Shown: piece by piece, positions 37,867-51,097 of the stretch
Layout: every line of letters begins with the position of its first letter
Position numbering within the stretch: position 1 is the first letter of the stretch
Source of the DNA: Candidatus Gracilibacteria bacterium S5_H10
Lineage (GTDB): Bacteria; Patescibacteriota; Gracilibacteria; Absconditabacterales; Absconditicoccaceae
Reading direction: 5' to 3'
NCBI GenBank assembly: GCA_019248075.1
Contig: JAEHHG010000002.1
Span: forward strand, 1 to 63,530
DNA: 63,530 nt
Position numbers and translations under genes: made by a program
The notes under the pieces: model-generated
Told to the model about the DNA's origin: nothing
The model's database searches: none
Seen by the model: only the letters and a program-made list of their open reading frames with translations

Positions 37867-37946
37867 AGCCACGAACGGGAATTTGCCCCGCAGTACTGCG
37901 GGGTCCAACCCGTGACCTTCCCGTAGGACTACGGGGACGCTCTACC
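37867..37946 (-). pseudogene. Truncated tRNA-Thr copy with two palindrome insertions
   Basis: Minus-strand copy of the 3' two thirds of tRNA-Thr (from the D-arm GGTAGAGCG to the acceptor end), 38 bp from the intact gene. The T-loop is split by CCCCGCAGTACTGCGGGG (37886-37903), and the anticodon arm is replaced by the hairpin CCCGTAG-GA-CTACGGG (37920-37935). The 5' acceptor strand and D-stem half are missing, so it cannot be a tRNA gene. Confidence 0.8.
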
Positions 37947-37984
37947 TACAAAATATGTATCATAGCATAATGATGATTTTTATT

Positions 37985-38057
37985 AGCCACGAACGGGAAT
38001 CGAACCCGTGACCTCACCCTTACCATGGGTGCGCTCTACCGGCTGAGCTATCGCGGC
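37985..38057 (-). tRNA. tRNA-Thr (GGT)
   Basis: 73 nt. Acceptor GCCGCGA pairs with TCGTGGC (one G-U), D-stem GCTC/GAGC, anticodon stem CACCC/GGGTG with loop ATGGTAA (anticodon GGT), T-stem ACGGG/CCCGT with loop TTCGATT. Decodes ACC and ACU. Confidence 0.92.
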
Positions 38058-38280
38058 ATATCAGCTTCGTGCTTTTTTATGTATTACCTATTTTTTTTCA
38101 AGCACGAATAAACCACTATTATATAACTTTTTTTACTAAACGGAAGGTGATTTTGTTCGAAAGCTTATAAAAAATAGTCAAATATTTTTTTCTGAGTACT
38201 ATTATATGTGTATACCAAACACCTTATAAACTAACAGACATTGTGTTTCTATACGTTTTTATTTGACGACCAGCTATGAG

Positions 38281-41200
38281 ATGGGATTCTCTGAAACTAA
38301 CAGCATAGAACGTAAATCACGAATTGATACGTATACAGAAGAAAACAACGTGAAAGATATCGCGAAAAATATTGCGACAGATTTGTCAAAACTGAAAAAA
38401 TCCATAGAAGGCAAAGAAACGCCTGTTTCTGCACAAGAAACAATCACATGACTCGATGAGACATGGGATACTTTTGCTAAAGATATGGATGAACATATTG
38501 AAAATGTTTTTGATAAATACGTCAAAGAACACTCCTCTCATATCCAAGACCTTTTACAACAATGAGAAAATGGACAACAACAATTACAACAAGAATTCAA
38601 TGATATGGTGTGGAAACAAGCAGTAGAATGATTTGAAACAGATAAAAAATTGCTTGAGAAAAATATAATACAACCATTCACCTTTGAGCTTGAAGCACTA
38701 AAACAGGACATACTGTCAAGTATTTGAGAAAATGGAGAAACAGGAAATCCTTTGTTGGCTGATATGCCAAATAAAACAGCATCAGACAAAAATATAAACA
38801 AAAAAACTGTTGAGTGATATCATCCAGAACAAGACTATATCGAAGCATACGGAAATTTTGGATATGCAAATTTAGATAAAAACTATGATATAGAAGATAT
38901 TTACAAAGATAGCAAAGCAAGAAAACTCAGAAAAATCATGCAAAAAATATTTGATGATGAAATCGAAGAATGAGCATGAGGAAAAGAACTCAGAAACGCT
39001 ACGTTTAATATCAACCTCGACAAAGAAAACGGACTTGCTGGTCTCATTATCGCTATCCGCGAATCTGTACAATACAAAGATATCAAAGACAAAACGGATC
39101 CTAATTACAAATATACACTACTTTATAAAAATCTTGTTTCTAGCTATGATCCAGTAACAGGGAATTTAAAACTTAAGGATCAAGAAACTATTAAAAATGC
39201 TTTGGATACATCTTTTGAATCAAATCTCGAATCTGACGAAAACAACAAAGGACTTCTCAAATCAGGATATCTTACTTATGAACGCAAAGGTGGATTTGAT
39301 GGAGAGATCAGTAAAGTTGCAAAAATACTCAGCAGATCACAATGGAAAGATCTAGATACTTTTGCTTCACTTGTCCAATCAAAAGATGATATAGAAATGG
39401 CAATGAAAGAATGGAATAACGCGCTTGAAATGACCTGACAAATGAGAAATGACAAAAAAGAAAATGAAGAAAGAAATCCTGAGATTACAACTAAAATCAC
39501 TGAAAAAAATATTTTCACTTTCTTGTGTGACTTCAATGGAGAATGAATCGTCTCTGCTGAATACAACAAAAAATTTGAAGCACAACAATTAACTCAAGGA
39601 GACGTATGACCACTGTTTGGACAACAAGTATTATTTTCTATCGAACAAGCAATCGCTGTACAAGAAGTACAACATCCTGGAGAATGAGAACAAATAGTAA
39701 TCCACAATATCATCAAAAATATGAGCATCTCAAATAGCACAGTAACAAAAAAGCTAGATGACATGCTTAGTAATCAATCAGCGTGCACAAGAGAAAATCT
39801 TGCAAAATTGATCAATGGATATGATGAAAAAGGGAAACACGTCGAAGGAAATCCAGAATTTAAAATTCTTTTCCTTGATGCTATCAAAAAAATCAATGGA
39901 GGAAGTAACGTTGCACAACCTGATCTTTATGAAACACTTGCAAGCAACAAAAATAATGATGAAGAAATTTTAGTCAAATATTATGAAAGTGAGCATAAAC
40001 TTCAAACAGAGGTTGAAACGCTCATTGCTAAATCATTGCAAGAATCACAAGATCCTGAAATCACAGAAATGATCAGAACACAAGGACTTGTACGCGTCAG
40101 AGAAACATGTGTGACGCAAGTCATGAATGCTGTCGATCATATAACGATAACCCTTCCAAGTTGAGAATCATCTCCGCTAAGAGCTGCGGGAATCAGCAAA
40201 TCATGGATACTTCGCAAAGCATATGAAGAAGTGATGCAAAACCTTGTACAAAATCTTATTTCTTTGGGTATTCACTGAGGAGGATGAACAGGAATTATCT
40301 TGAGTCTTGGAACAGGACAAGAAGGACAGAGTGAATCAGGAAGAACAAAACGAGCTCGATGAGCTGGCGCAGGAATTAATGTCCGTGATGGAAAACTAAA
40401 TCTTTATGCATGACTTTCTGGAGAAATTGCAGAGCAATACAACTACAATAACGTTATCAATGCTAATCTTTCTCAAGTACATAGTGCACAATATTTCGGT
40501 CTAGAATGAAATGTTGCATCTACTATAAATGTCTTTAATTGATCAGGAGTCGAAATCGCTTGAGGAATCAATCGACAAAAAGATCCTGAAATAGGAATCA
40601 ACCAAATCAATGAACAATATAAAAAAGTTTCTGAAGAAATTTTTACTATTTCCAGCGATATAGATCCAACAGATAAAAATGAAGTACAAGCATATATCCA
40701 AGATAAAATCGATCACTCTACAGGTAAATATCAAAAATTTATAGAAAGCAACAAACAGCATCTTAGCGACAATCTTGCATTCATCATCCGTTATATGGAT
40801 GTGAACAACTTTTTTGGTGCAAACAACAGAATCGACAAACTTCCTAAAGGAAATCAGACATTGGCAATCAATGATCTATTGTCTGTGATGCAAGAAGGTA
40901 ATATGGATCTTCGAAGACATAATGTCGTAGCATGACTCCATAGCAAAATAGATGTCACTAAACTTTCTTTTGGAGTGACAAGTGATATGCTTAAAATACA
41001 ATGATTATTTCATAAAAATACTGCACCAAATGCTACAGCTACTGGTGGAGAAGCTATAAACGAATGAGGTATCGGTGTATGAGGAGAACTTATCTGAGAA
41101 CAAGATAAATTCTGAATTTTCTGATTTTATGCAGGAATCAGACTCTCTACTTGGAGAAATATGTACGTTCCAAATGAACAACAATATCTCTATACTACCC

Positions 41201-43152
41201 ATGAAATGGGACAAGGAATCGGAGTCGACAAATATTTTGTAGAACATGAACAAGAATTGCAAAAAGATGTATCAAAATATGCTGCATATCTTCAAGCACT
41301 TTTCAACTCAGATATTTTGACGTGTTCAGCTAATGCAAACAATACACTCCAAATACAATTTAATGGAAAAGGAGAACATCCTACAATATTCGAATACCTC
41401 AATATCCATGCTACTGCCGATGCAGAAAAAAACTTTTCTATAGAAGGGAATATTCTTACGATAGGAAATGTCTGACCAATGACTGCATATACCGTAACTG
41501 AAGCAAAATGAGTACGCAGAATACTTTGTCTAGGAACTAAAAAACTTGATGAAGCACATCGTGTCGTTGAAGTAAAAAAGAATACTGTAGAAGCAATAAC
41601 AAGTGAAGAGAATGGATATAAAGAATGGAAAAAAGATCAACTCACAAGCGACATTATCAACAATATGAAACAAGGAACTACTGAAGCTCCGTCAACGATC
41701 GAATCAGAAACTGCGAAATTTTTTGATGAAACATGAGCATTCAAAAAATCAACGATTGAGTGATATACTCTACATACAACTATCGCTGAATGAGCAAAAT
41801 TTTCTACAGGTACGCTCACTATCAGCAAGAATGAAACAAACAAAACATATACAGTAAATTATGCTACACTACCACAAGACAAATTCACTATAGAATATAT
41901 TGATGAAAAGATATATAATAACTCAATAGATACAGAAGCAAACCGAATAGAAACTACTACACCTGTTGATAAACTCTTCTCTTTTGAATCAGCAAGCGAA
42001 TTATGAAAAGCTCAATTGTGTCTAAATACTTTGGCTTCATCGATTTATGAACTAGAGAACACAAACAATCCATTATATGGAAAATTTATGACTTCAGCTA
42101 GCAGAATTATTGAGTGAACATCTATTGATGATAAAGAATTAACTGATGCTATCTGATATCTACAAGAGCTCTTACCAAACAGCTGATGATTGATTGATGA
42201 ACTCAAAACATATCTAGTTTCTCCTGATCGATATACGAAGACATATATCGTCGATAGATTGAAACAGATATTTGCTAAAGAAGATTATTATACACAAGGA
42301 AAGTCATTATCAACAATAATGTCTTGACGTACAAAACGAGAAAGTATTTCTTGACCATCAGGAGAATCACTCAAACCAGCGTTATTATCTGAATTCAAAC
42401 AACAAAAAAATATACGAGCAAAAGAAACATATGAAATACCTCCCCACATTTATCCTAATCTTATCGGATATACTGCTTTTTATAGAACTTTCTGATGACA
42501 GCAAATAACAAATAACTACTCTATCACTTCATTGGGAAATACAACTTCTCAAGTAGAATTGTATTCCATAAAAGAATCAAATAAAAAAACAGCACAAGAT
42601 TGGTTCTTGAATAATCTTGAAAAGAATCAGATAGAAGTCGAATATCTCGCACAAAGTCTGGAAAAACAATTCGCAGAAAAAGGTGTCAGTGTAAAATTAT
42701 TTATTGAAGGACAATATGAGCAAACACGAAACAATATCAACGATTTACTCTCTGGAAAACAATTAGACAAAAATCAAATTACTATTGACTCTTGAATAAA
42801 AATAAGTATAGATATTGAATATGTATTCTATCTTTTAGGAGAGTGTTGTAATGAATCTATCGGAGCAAATATCAAAACTATCAAGATAGACAAAGTCAAA
42901 GATAATATTCCTGGAAAATACAGCGCTTCATGAGCACCGGAAAAAAATTATATCAATGGCGTAAATCTGTATACCAAGAGTCATTCTCTAGCAAGCAATG
43001 TGATCACTCAAGAATCACGCGTCGATGTCAAAAAATTTATTAACCGTAAAGAAAAATGACCAGACGCAATTGTTTCATCATGAGAAACAGGAACATGATC
43101 AACTGATATTTTAGGAACCCTTATTCCTGACGACGCAAATGGTAATCAATAA
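38281..43152 (+). CDS. Giant glycine-rich protein of unknown function
   Basis: A 1623-residue protein without signal peptide, starting ATG 38281 (MGFSETNSIERKSRID). Residues about 1-600 are helical and charged. A Gly-rich core (about 660-970) alternates short strands, for example GGGGTGIILSLGTGQEGQSE and LNLYAGLSGEI, in the manner of beta-barrel hairpins, each with several TGA glycines. The second half has mixed alpha/beta segments and short repeats rich in Thr/Ser. It heads a row of secreted-protein genes (42 bp to the next). It could be a surface, secretion-related or predatory protein; no domain was recognised. I saw more than 60 in-frame TGA codons and no TAA/TAG. Confidence 0.8.
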
Positions 43153-43194
43153 CAAAAACAACACATCTCTTTTTACCTACTTTTATACCAAGTA

Positions 43195-44229
43195 ATGAAA
43201 ACAAAAAGAAATCTCCTCCTTTGAATTCTCATGACGCTACCTGCGATCATAGGATTTTGACATGCAGCAAGTTGGACAGACCATGTAATCTATACGGAGC
43301 AATCCTATAGTCAACTTTCTTGTAATGATGTAGGAAAAATATATCTCAATCAGGATAATGATGAAGATAATCTTGCTGATTATTATCTTTATCTTAATAG
43401 CAATTTTGTATTAAACCAAACTGCTTATGACTATTCTGCAGGACAGATTTTGAGAGGAACTTCAACTGATACGAAAGTCATCTATTATAGACCCTTGGCA
43501 AACATGCTCTATAAGATAGATGAAAACGGAAATACAGGAAGCATTGATAATAATCTTTTTTGGAGAGCTAGTCGAGTAATGCCGTACAATACTCCTGTAA
43601 GAGGTATAGCAACAAGCCCAAACAAAGTTGTTTTTGAGCAACCATCAGACAACAATCCAAACAAAAATATCGTAGGATTCGTATATGATTATCAATATAA
43701 ATATGCTACGAAATTTGCAAGTAGCGGAATTTCTCCTTATCGATACAACAGTATTCCAAACATAAATTATTATCTTAATACATGAGTAACACTTGTGCAA
43801 ACACTTCCTTGAGCAAATGGAAATAGAACAAGAGTGTGGTCAAGTGTACAAAATACACAAGGATGTAAAAATTATGAGCTTCATCGATGTGGTGATGGTA
43901 TCGTACAATCATGATCTGATAGCTCTTGGGTCAATCAATTCTCTTGAGAAATCTGTGATGAATGATCCTTGAATGGTACACCAGGACACTGTCCAATAAA
44001 CTGTGGACTTGCTGCTACAGAAAGATGTGGTGATGAAACCTTACAGCCAGCTGGAACATATTACAATGGAAATACCAATGATATGAGTTTTGAAGAATGT
44101 GATGATGGAGATGCAACAGGAGATACTGATTGAGTGCTTAATGGAGATGATCCAGCAACAGCATTCTGTAGTTCTATATGTCTACCAACATTCTCAGAAG
44201 CATTTACTGAAGAATTCGTTAACGGGTAA
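43195..44229 (+). CDS. Secreted Cys-rich repeat (DUF4215-like) protein
   Basis: A 344-residue protein with signal peptide (MKTKRNLLLGILMTLPAIIGFGHA). An N-terminal beta domain of about 200 residues precedes two Cys-rich modules of the DUF4215 type: HRCGDGIVQSGSDSS...GEICDEGSLNGTPGHCPINCG and ERCGDETLQPAG...FEECDDGDATGDTD. This CGDG-x-C-D-G-x-C pattern is a calcium- or carbohydrate-associated surface repeat in other bacteria. TGA encodes about eleven glycines. It is the second gene of the cluster, 45 bp before the next, so probably co-transcribed. Confidence 0.85.
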
Positions 44230-44274
44230 ATAATCAATATTAAAAAATATAACTTTATTATATAATTATTTGTC

Positions 44275-46947
44275 ATGAGGTTTACTAAAAACATGTACAC
44301 AAAAGCAGGAATAGTCTTCGCTATGCTAGTATGAACGCGAGCTATATCTTTTGCCGGTAACACTATTGCCGACGTCCCTGCAAGTGCAAACGAAAATAGG
44401 ACTATACAGCAAGCGACTACGCTCTATGCTGATAGCTGTGATATTTCTCAAGAGTTATGATTTTATGATAACTCACCTATCTATCTTCGTATTGCGCAAC
44501 CAAAAGGACCAGTAAGTTATGTTTTTGATAAGACAGAAACCTACGTCAGAGTATATGGAGGTAATGTTTTTGCTGGAAACTTAAGATTTCCTTATGTATC
44601 AAACTTTGTCCCTTCTACAAGTATAGATACGAGTAGCTCTAGCATATTGACGGTAGATGCTACATGATCAACATTTTCGTGAGGAGCAATGACTATGCCA
44701 AGAAATCAAATAGCATGACAAATAGTAACCAAAAACAATGAAAGATCTGTTATCCAAAATACCAATGGAGCATCTCTTAGCTACTATTATAGATGGTCTA
44801 GTGATCTTTCCTTTCACAATGGAACATTAAAAATCACTATCAATCCAAATCTTACATTAAAAACTGCTTGTACTAATTATTATGTAGCAAAATGTGGAGA
44901 TGGAATTATAGATAAAGCTACAGGTACTACAGATGGTAATGGTGGTATCACAACACAAGGTGGTACGTTTTTACCATGGCATACACGATCTATAAAACCA
45001 AATGAAGTCTGTGATGATGGTGCTCTTAATGGAACACCAGGACATTGTAAAACAGACTGTACAGGATTGGGAAATGGAACTCCAGGCGGTCCTACATGTA
45101 CATTGACTGCTAGTGATTCAAGTATTGAATCATGAGACACTGTTACTCTCAGTGCATCGTATACTAGCTGAACAAATGCGACATTTACACCAAGTCTTTC
45201 AGGACTTACTGCATTCACCTATCCGGCATGGAATGGAACAACCACAGATATTCCTACAACTACTACAACGTATAGCCTTACTGTTGCATGAGATACAGGA
45301 ACAACACCAGCGGTATGTAGTACGACGGTAACAGTAGAACAACCGATACCCCATTTACAATGTACTATTACATTTTCACCAAGTATTACTACTACATGAC
45401 AAGCTGTTACTGTAGGATGGAATGTACAAAACGGAATATTCAATTCAACATATATGTATGTCACTCCAGCTATTGCAGGAGCATGGCCACATTTGATCAG
45501 TGCAAACCAATATAATGGAGTTGTAGCAGCTATCCCATCACAAATCGGGGATTATACATTCTCTATGATGGTATGGAACAATCAAGAACAATCAACATGT
45601 ACCTGAGTGCTTCATGTAGTAGAAAATCTTCCTGCTGCATGTTCATTGACAACCACTACTCCTACTATCTATCCAGGGCAAACAGCAATGCTTAACGCAT
45701 CATATAGTAATGCAACGTTAGCGAGTATTTCTCCAAGTATTACATGATTGAATTTTTCTTATCCAACACGAAGCAATACAAATATATCTGTCACACCAAC
45801 ATCAACAACAACATATACTATGAATATATTATGAGTTAACTGATCAGGATCGAATTGTAGCACTACCGTGAAAGTAATAAACACGTGAGTAACATTCAGT
45901 AAATCATTAATTACAAATACCTTGTACAATTCGGGAGACCTTGTAAGTTTCAAAATCGATTTTGCAAACAATGGTCCTTCGACAGTGAACAATATTATGC
46001 TTTCTGATTATTTGCCTGCTGGACTCGAATATGTAAGCAGCCAGATTTTTGGTGTCGCACCGTATACTTCTGCTGTTGGAGCAAATGGAGTAAATCAATC
46101 TGTCACATATTCATGATTCAGCCTTATACCATGACAACAATGATATCTTGTGGTCGTAGGAAGATTCAAATGATATGAATACGCAAACCAAACCCTTAAC
46201 AATGCATTCTTTCAATCAGATGAAACTCCTATGCTCTATGCTGCTGCATTGTTTAATGCAAACATTCCAAGTGGAAACGTATCAGCAATAAAAACTTCTA
46301 ACAAATCTTCCTATTATCTTGGTGAAGATGCTAGATTTACTCTTGCGGTCACTAACAATTGACCAGATGTTATCAATACAGTAAGCATCACTGATGATCG
46401 GCCAAATACTTCATGTATCACTCCAGATAGTCAATGGACATCAAATATGCCACTCACTATGACCAATACTACTGATCCATACACATGGACATATAATGGT
46501 TCATTAGCAGTAGGGCAAACTCTATATCTTTATATCACAGGACATATCGGAACTGCATCTTCATGTATCAATACCTATACCAACAATGCAGGAATCAGAT
46601 ATATCATCAATGGCACAACACAGACAGGAACTATCACACCGCTCAACTTCAACGTCACTGCAGGTGATTCTTCTACATTACTCTTTGAAAAAAGATTAGT
46701 ACAATATGGAAACAATTCTTGAGATCCTGTAGTATTTGAATTACTGTATCAAAACAACTGAACAGCTACTATCACTTCTTATGATATTGTAGATTACTGG
46801 CCAGGAACATTGAATTTTGTTTCTGCTAGTCCTATGCCAACAACACAGACAATTCTTCCATGAGGAAAAGAATTGCATCGATACTTCACTACCCCACTAG
46901 CTCCAAACGGATCTGGTAAAATTACTATTAATGGAACGATAAAATAA
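44275..46947 (+). CDS. Secreted protein with DUF4215 and DUF11-like repeats
   Basis: An 890-residue protein with a signal segment (KAGIVFAMLVGTRAISFA). It has one Cys-rich module (AKCGDGIIDKATG...EVCDDGALNGTPGHCKTDC), three Ig-like modules with Cys anchors (PTCTLTASDSSIESGDTVTL, LQCTITFSPSITTTGQAVTV, ACSLTTTTPTIYPGQTAML), then DUF11/CARDB-type repeats (DLVSFKIDFANNGPSTVNNIMLSDYLPAGLEYVS, ARFTLAVTNNGPDVINTVSITDD, PVVFELLYQNNGTATITSYDIVDYWP). These make an extended surface rod. Its glycines mix TGA and GGN. Ends at TAA 46945. Confidence 0.88.
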
Positions 46948-46951
46948 ATTT

Positions 46952-46983
46952 AGCTTGAGGCTTGAAGCTTGAAGCTTAAAGCT
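46952..46983. repeat. AGCTTGAAGCTT iteration
   Basis: A run of AGCTTGAGGCTTGAAGCTT-type 7-mers ending in AAAGCT fills the short spacer between two surface-protein genes. Confidence 0.5.
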
Positions 46984-47017
46984 GTTTAAAAGTCTTTTAA
47001 TTATTACTGTTACGGAA

Positions 47018-50000
47018 ATGAAAAAAACATTTTATATCATCGCTCTCGGACTCTTGTGATTAGTATGATTTACACGAGCAGATGTAGATAGCATGAATGT
47101 CGCACCAGCGACACAGTCAGCTATTTCTGGTTCAACAGTGACTTTTACTGTCACTGGACATAATGGGACGGGTGATACATATCTCAAATATGTTTTGCCA
47201 AAGACAGCAGCGTACGATATTATATATCAAAACTCAAATCTTACTCCAATAAATAATTGGATGTTGAGTATGTGAGGTGAACACGATCCTGTGTTCTATA
47301 TTCCTGCAAACAGTAATTTCTCCGTAACGATTACTGCAAAAACTACTACCACAAATCGATCACTTCCTACAATAGATCCTATTTGTAATGTCCCTGCTAA
47401 TGTTCTCTCATGCTCATTAGAATTAAATACTTGCCCATCTCAATGTACCAACGTTCCTATCGTTTGGATACATATTGCTTCTGACATGCAATTTTCTACA
47501 TTACTTCATTCATTAATGTCTTGGATCACACCAGTTTCTGATCTTGCAATAACCAATATATTAACAGGAGAAAATCCAAGTGTTTCATGAGATATTGTTT
47601 CTTATTTCATAACACTACAAAATATCTGATCTACTTCTGCGACAGGAATCTCTTTCATCAGTAATTTTCCTATCCCGAAATTGGCTATGCCTACTGCAAC
47701 ATTTAACGGACTATTTCATTCATATACCTACATCAATTATCCACAAGATTTTGTATGGACAGGAAGTTATCTGAATACTTTGAATCCAGGACAATCAATA
47801 ACAATTTTATTAAGCGCCCCTATGATGCAATCATTTGCTGTAGGAACTACGTTTAATCAAATCGCTAAAACAGCAACTACAAATAGTGAATATAGCACAA
47901 CAAATAATACAGCTGCTGCTACAGGAATTGTACAAGCTGCAGCAAATGTGTGGGTAACTAAAACACTCAATGCATTTACTGGGTATCGTGCAGGAGACAA
48001 AGTTGTTTATACTATCACGTATGGAAACAGTTGAGGTAAATCAGCAAGTAATGTAGTCATCACTGATCTTGTACCTGCTTGAATAACTCTTCCTGTAACT
48101 TCATTTACTATTGGAACACTTCCTGCAGGAAGCGGTGGAACACTAGTTGTTACCTGAACACTCAATGCAACATTAGCTTCATGAACTACGTTTGCAAATA
48201 CAGCAAACATTAGCACAACAAGCTTTGATTCTGCTACGGGAAACAACTCATCTACAGCGACAGGAATCGTGCAAGGAATAGCAAACATTAATTTAAATAT
48301 TACTGCAAACAATCTTACAAGACCACAATATAACACTTCTCCATACGGTTCTTGATCAGATAGTATGATCCAAGCAATTAGCGGAGATACGGTACAATTG
48401 ACTATCACCTATGCAAACCGTGGAAATGTTGTAGCAAACAATGCTACGCTATTGCTTTCATGAATACAATGATTTTTTACAACTGCTTCAACATTCAACG
48501 AAACGTTGTCTACTATAGCTATAGACTACACAGGAACTATCATCCTTACTGGCATTGTTGGTCCTAAAAACTATGTTACTTTTTCACCGACCGCTTCTTT
48601 GTATTATAACAACTGAATGTCACTCAGTGATAATGTAGTAGTTCAAGAGCCAATGATTTGTGGAGATTGACTACTTACAAAAACAGAATCCTGTGATACT
48701 CAAGGGAATCTTGGCGTAGAATTTAGCGGACAAGTCTGTGAAAATCAACAAGGAATGTGTGTCTTAGTAACACAATCTATTATCAATAATGCATGTATCA
48801 ATTATCAATATGCTAATCCTCTTGGAGGAATGATTACTGGACAAGCATGTAGTTCAGTAAATACTGCACTTATGAATGCATCATGTAGTACCATGACAGG
48901 ATCTGAAGCGATTACAACAAGCAACGGATATGACATCAATTTCACATGTACAGCAAATAATGCTGCAAGCGATACACCTATCAGCATTGATTGTGGAAAT
49001 GGAACAAGCGTTTCATGAACATGAACAATCACTAATGGAACATGTAGCTATGCTACTTCGTTTATCGGTAATGCTCAATGTAGAGTCGGAAGCGATATAA
49101 CTAATGTAGCATGTAGAGTTCCTGTTCCTACTACACAAATGCAATGTGACCTTGAAGCACTTGATGGTAGAATTATTTTAGTAGATACAGATAACAGTGA
49201 ATGAGAAGGAAGATTTAGATGTGAAACACGTGATGATGTTGTTGCACAAGAACTCGAGATAGATTGTGGAGAAAGCGGAGTAAGCGATCAATGATGAAGA
49301 TATGCAACTGCTACTAACACTTCACAACTTGAAACTGTTTGTAGTTATGATGAAAATACTCTACCGCAAAATAAACAAGTAACATGTTCTACAAACTCTG
49401 TCATCTGTGAAACAGAAAATATCATTGTTGACGAACCTACCTTGTGATATTGTGGAGATGGTATCGTTGAATGATATGAAGATTGTGATGATGGAGATGA
49501 TAATGGAACTTCAGCTTCAAGCTGTTCTGTAGGTTGTGACCTTGAAGGTGCAGAAATGGTAGGATGTTTTAATGTAGGAAATATGAATATCTCTATCCAA
49601 AAATGAGATCTTCTTCCATTCCGATGGATGCTTGATCAGGAGGAAAATATCATCGCATGATCAACATGTGAAGATAAGCCTGATGGAAAAATTCCTGAAG
49701 AAAGTTTATATTGTACATTCAGCGTTTACAATGGTGACCATCAAGAAGCAGATGGAGATCCTCTCTATACGTTCACAAAAAAATGTAATGAAAATAATCG
49801 AAATTGATCACTCTTCAATTACTTTACTAATCAAGCAAATCAAATCTGATCGCTCAAAGATGCGTTTGGAAAATATGCAATCGATTCAAGCAATTTTGTA
49901 GACAGCACTTTTGGTGAATATAAAATCGTCTTGGAAAAAGTAAAATATAATTATTGTCGTAGCGATGATAAAGAAGAATGAACAGAAATAGATAGAGTAT

Positions 50001-50857
50001 GTAGTGTAAACTTTACTGTTACTCAGCCATATCTAGCACAAAAGAGCTCGTTTGGACTTACTCCAAAAGCTACCAATATTTCACTTGATGGATATCAAAC
50101 ACTCAATGGTGAAGAGCTTATCAAGAGTACAGATCTTGATGATATCATGGTGCTCGATGATTCAGATTATGATGGCGGAAGCACAGTAAGAACAATGATG
50201 GATAGTTTCATCACTAAATATAATAAACTTGCTATCACTGTCGACAACCAATATCTTCCATCATCACTTAAGAATCTTGGTATCACGGTAAAAGTTATTC
50301 CAAATCAAAAAATCTATATTTTACAGTCTGATACAAGAAAAACAATTACTATGAAAGATATCACTTCTTTCAATGCGCCATTTACTATCGTTACAAAAAA
50401 TATTGATGTCATCATCAAAGGTAACGTAGAGTATAATGGTATGTTCCTTGTGAAAAATGGGACAATCACTTTTGAAAAATCAGATGAAACAGTAGCATGA
50501 GATAGATGTCCTGGCACACAAACTGTGAAAGGAATATTTGTAACTGATGAATGATTCCTTGGAGGAACGCCATTGAATAATATGGCAAACAACAAAGAAC
50601 GATGTAATTATGGATGATTGTATGTCAAAGGTATTTTGATAGGAAACGATATCGAAAATATCGTCGAAGCAAAAAGATCTCAACTCAATCATTGGTTCTA
50701 TGTATGATGATCTTCTGATGCTGCAGTCAAAGCAGAAAGAAGAAACGAAATATTTAATGGTGCTGCCGTGCTTATTGAATACAGCCCAAGTCTATGGAAC
50801 GCATTGCCTCCAGGTGCAAGCGAATTCACTACTGCATTGGATATATATAAACAATAG
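47018..50857 (+). CDS. Secreted DUF11/DUF4215 protein with long C-terminal domain
   Basis: A 1279-residue protein with signal peptide (KKTFYIIALGLLGLVGFTRA). DUF11-like beta repeats follow (SGDIVSYFITLQNIGSTSATGISFIS, AGDKVVYTITYGNSGGKSASNVVITDLVPAG, SGDTVQLTITYANRGNVVANNATL). Several Cys-rich modules include MICGDGLLTKTESCDTQG and LGYCGDGIVEGYEDCDDGDDNGTSASSCSVGC. A C-terminal region of about 350 residues has a beta-helix or autoprocessing-like look (ITSFNAPFTIVTKNIDVIIKGNVEYNGMFLVKNGTITF), ending YKQ with TAG. Most glycines at turn positions are TGA. Followed by a terminator, so the cluster transcript likely ends here. Confidence 0.87.
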
Positions 50858-50889
50858 TATGTATTTGAAAATGACACATAAATAGTAGA

Positions 50890-50914
50890 AGCGGATCTAA
50901 CAATCCGCTTTTTA
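50890..50914 (+). terminator. Rho-independent terminator
   Basis: AGCGGAT-CTAACA-ATCCGCT followed by T run, closing the 38-51 kb secreted-protein operon. Confidence 0.75.
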
Positions 50915-51026
50915 CTATAAAAAAACAATTTCTATAGTTTGATAGATCCTTATTATCCGTATAAATAAGCGATTTTTTTAAAATTTTCCCTCATAATTCC
51001 AATCCAATAAAATACCCAAAATTGAC

Positions 51027-51054
51027 TTGACATTATCTAGTAAATTATTATAAA
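51027..51054 (+). promoter_or_regulatory. Promoter TTGACA-N16-TATAAA
   Basis: -35 at 51027-51032, 16-bp spacer, -10 at 51049-51054, 43 bp before the ATG of the beta-helix surface protein. Confidence 0.7.
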
Positions 51055-51097
51055 ATTGTATATTCAATAAATATTTTACATTTAAAATATTTCTGCC

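Noticed and set aside
37867-37946. Second tRNA-Thr gene with an intron-like insert
   Set aside because: The 5' acceptor strand and half of the D-arm are missing and the anticodon arm is replaced, so removal of the palindromes would not give a tRNA.
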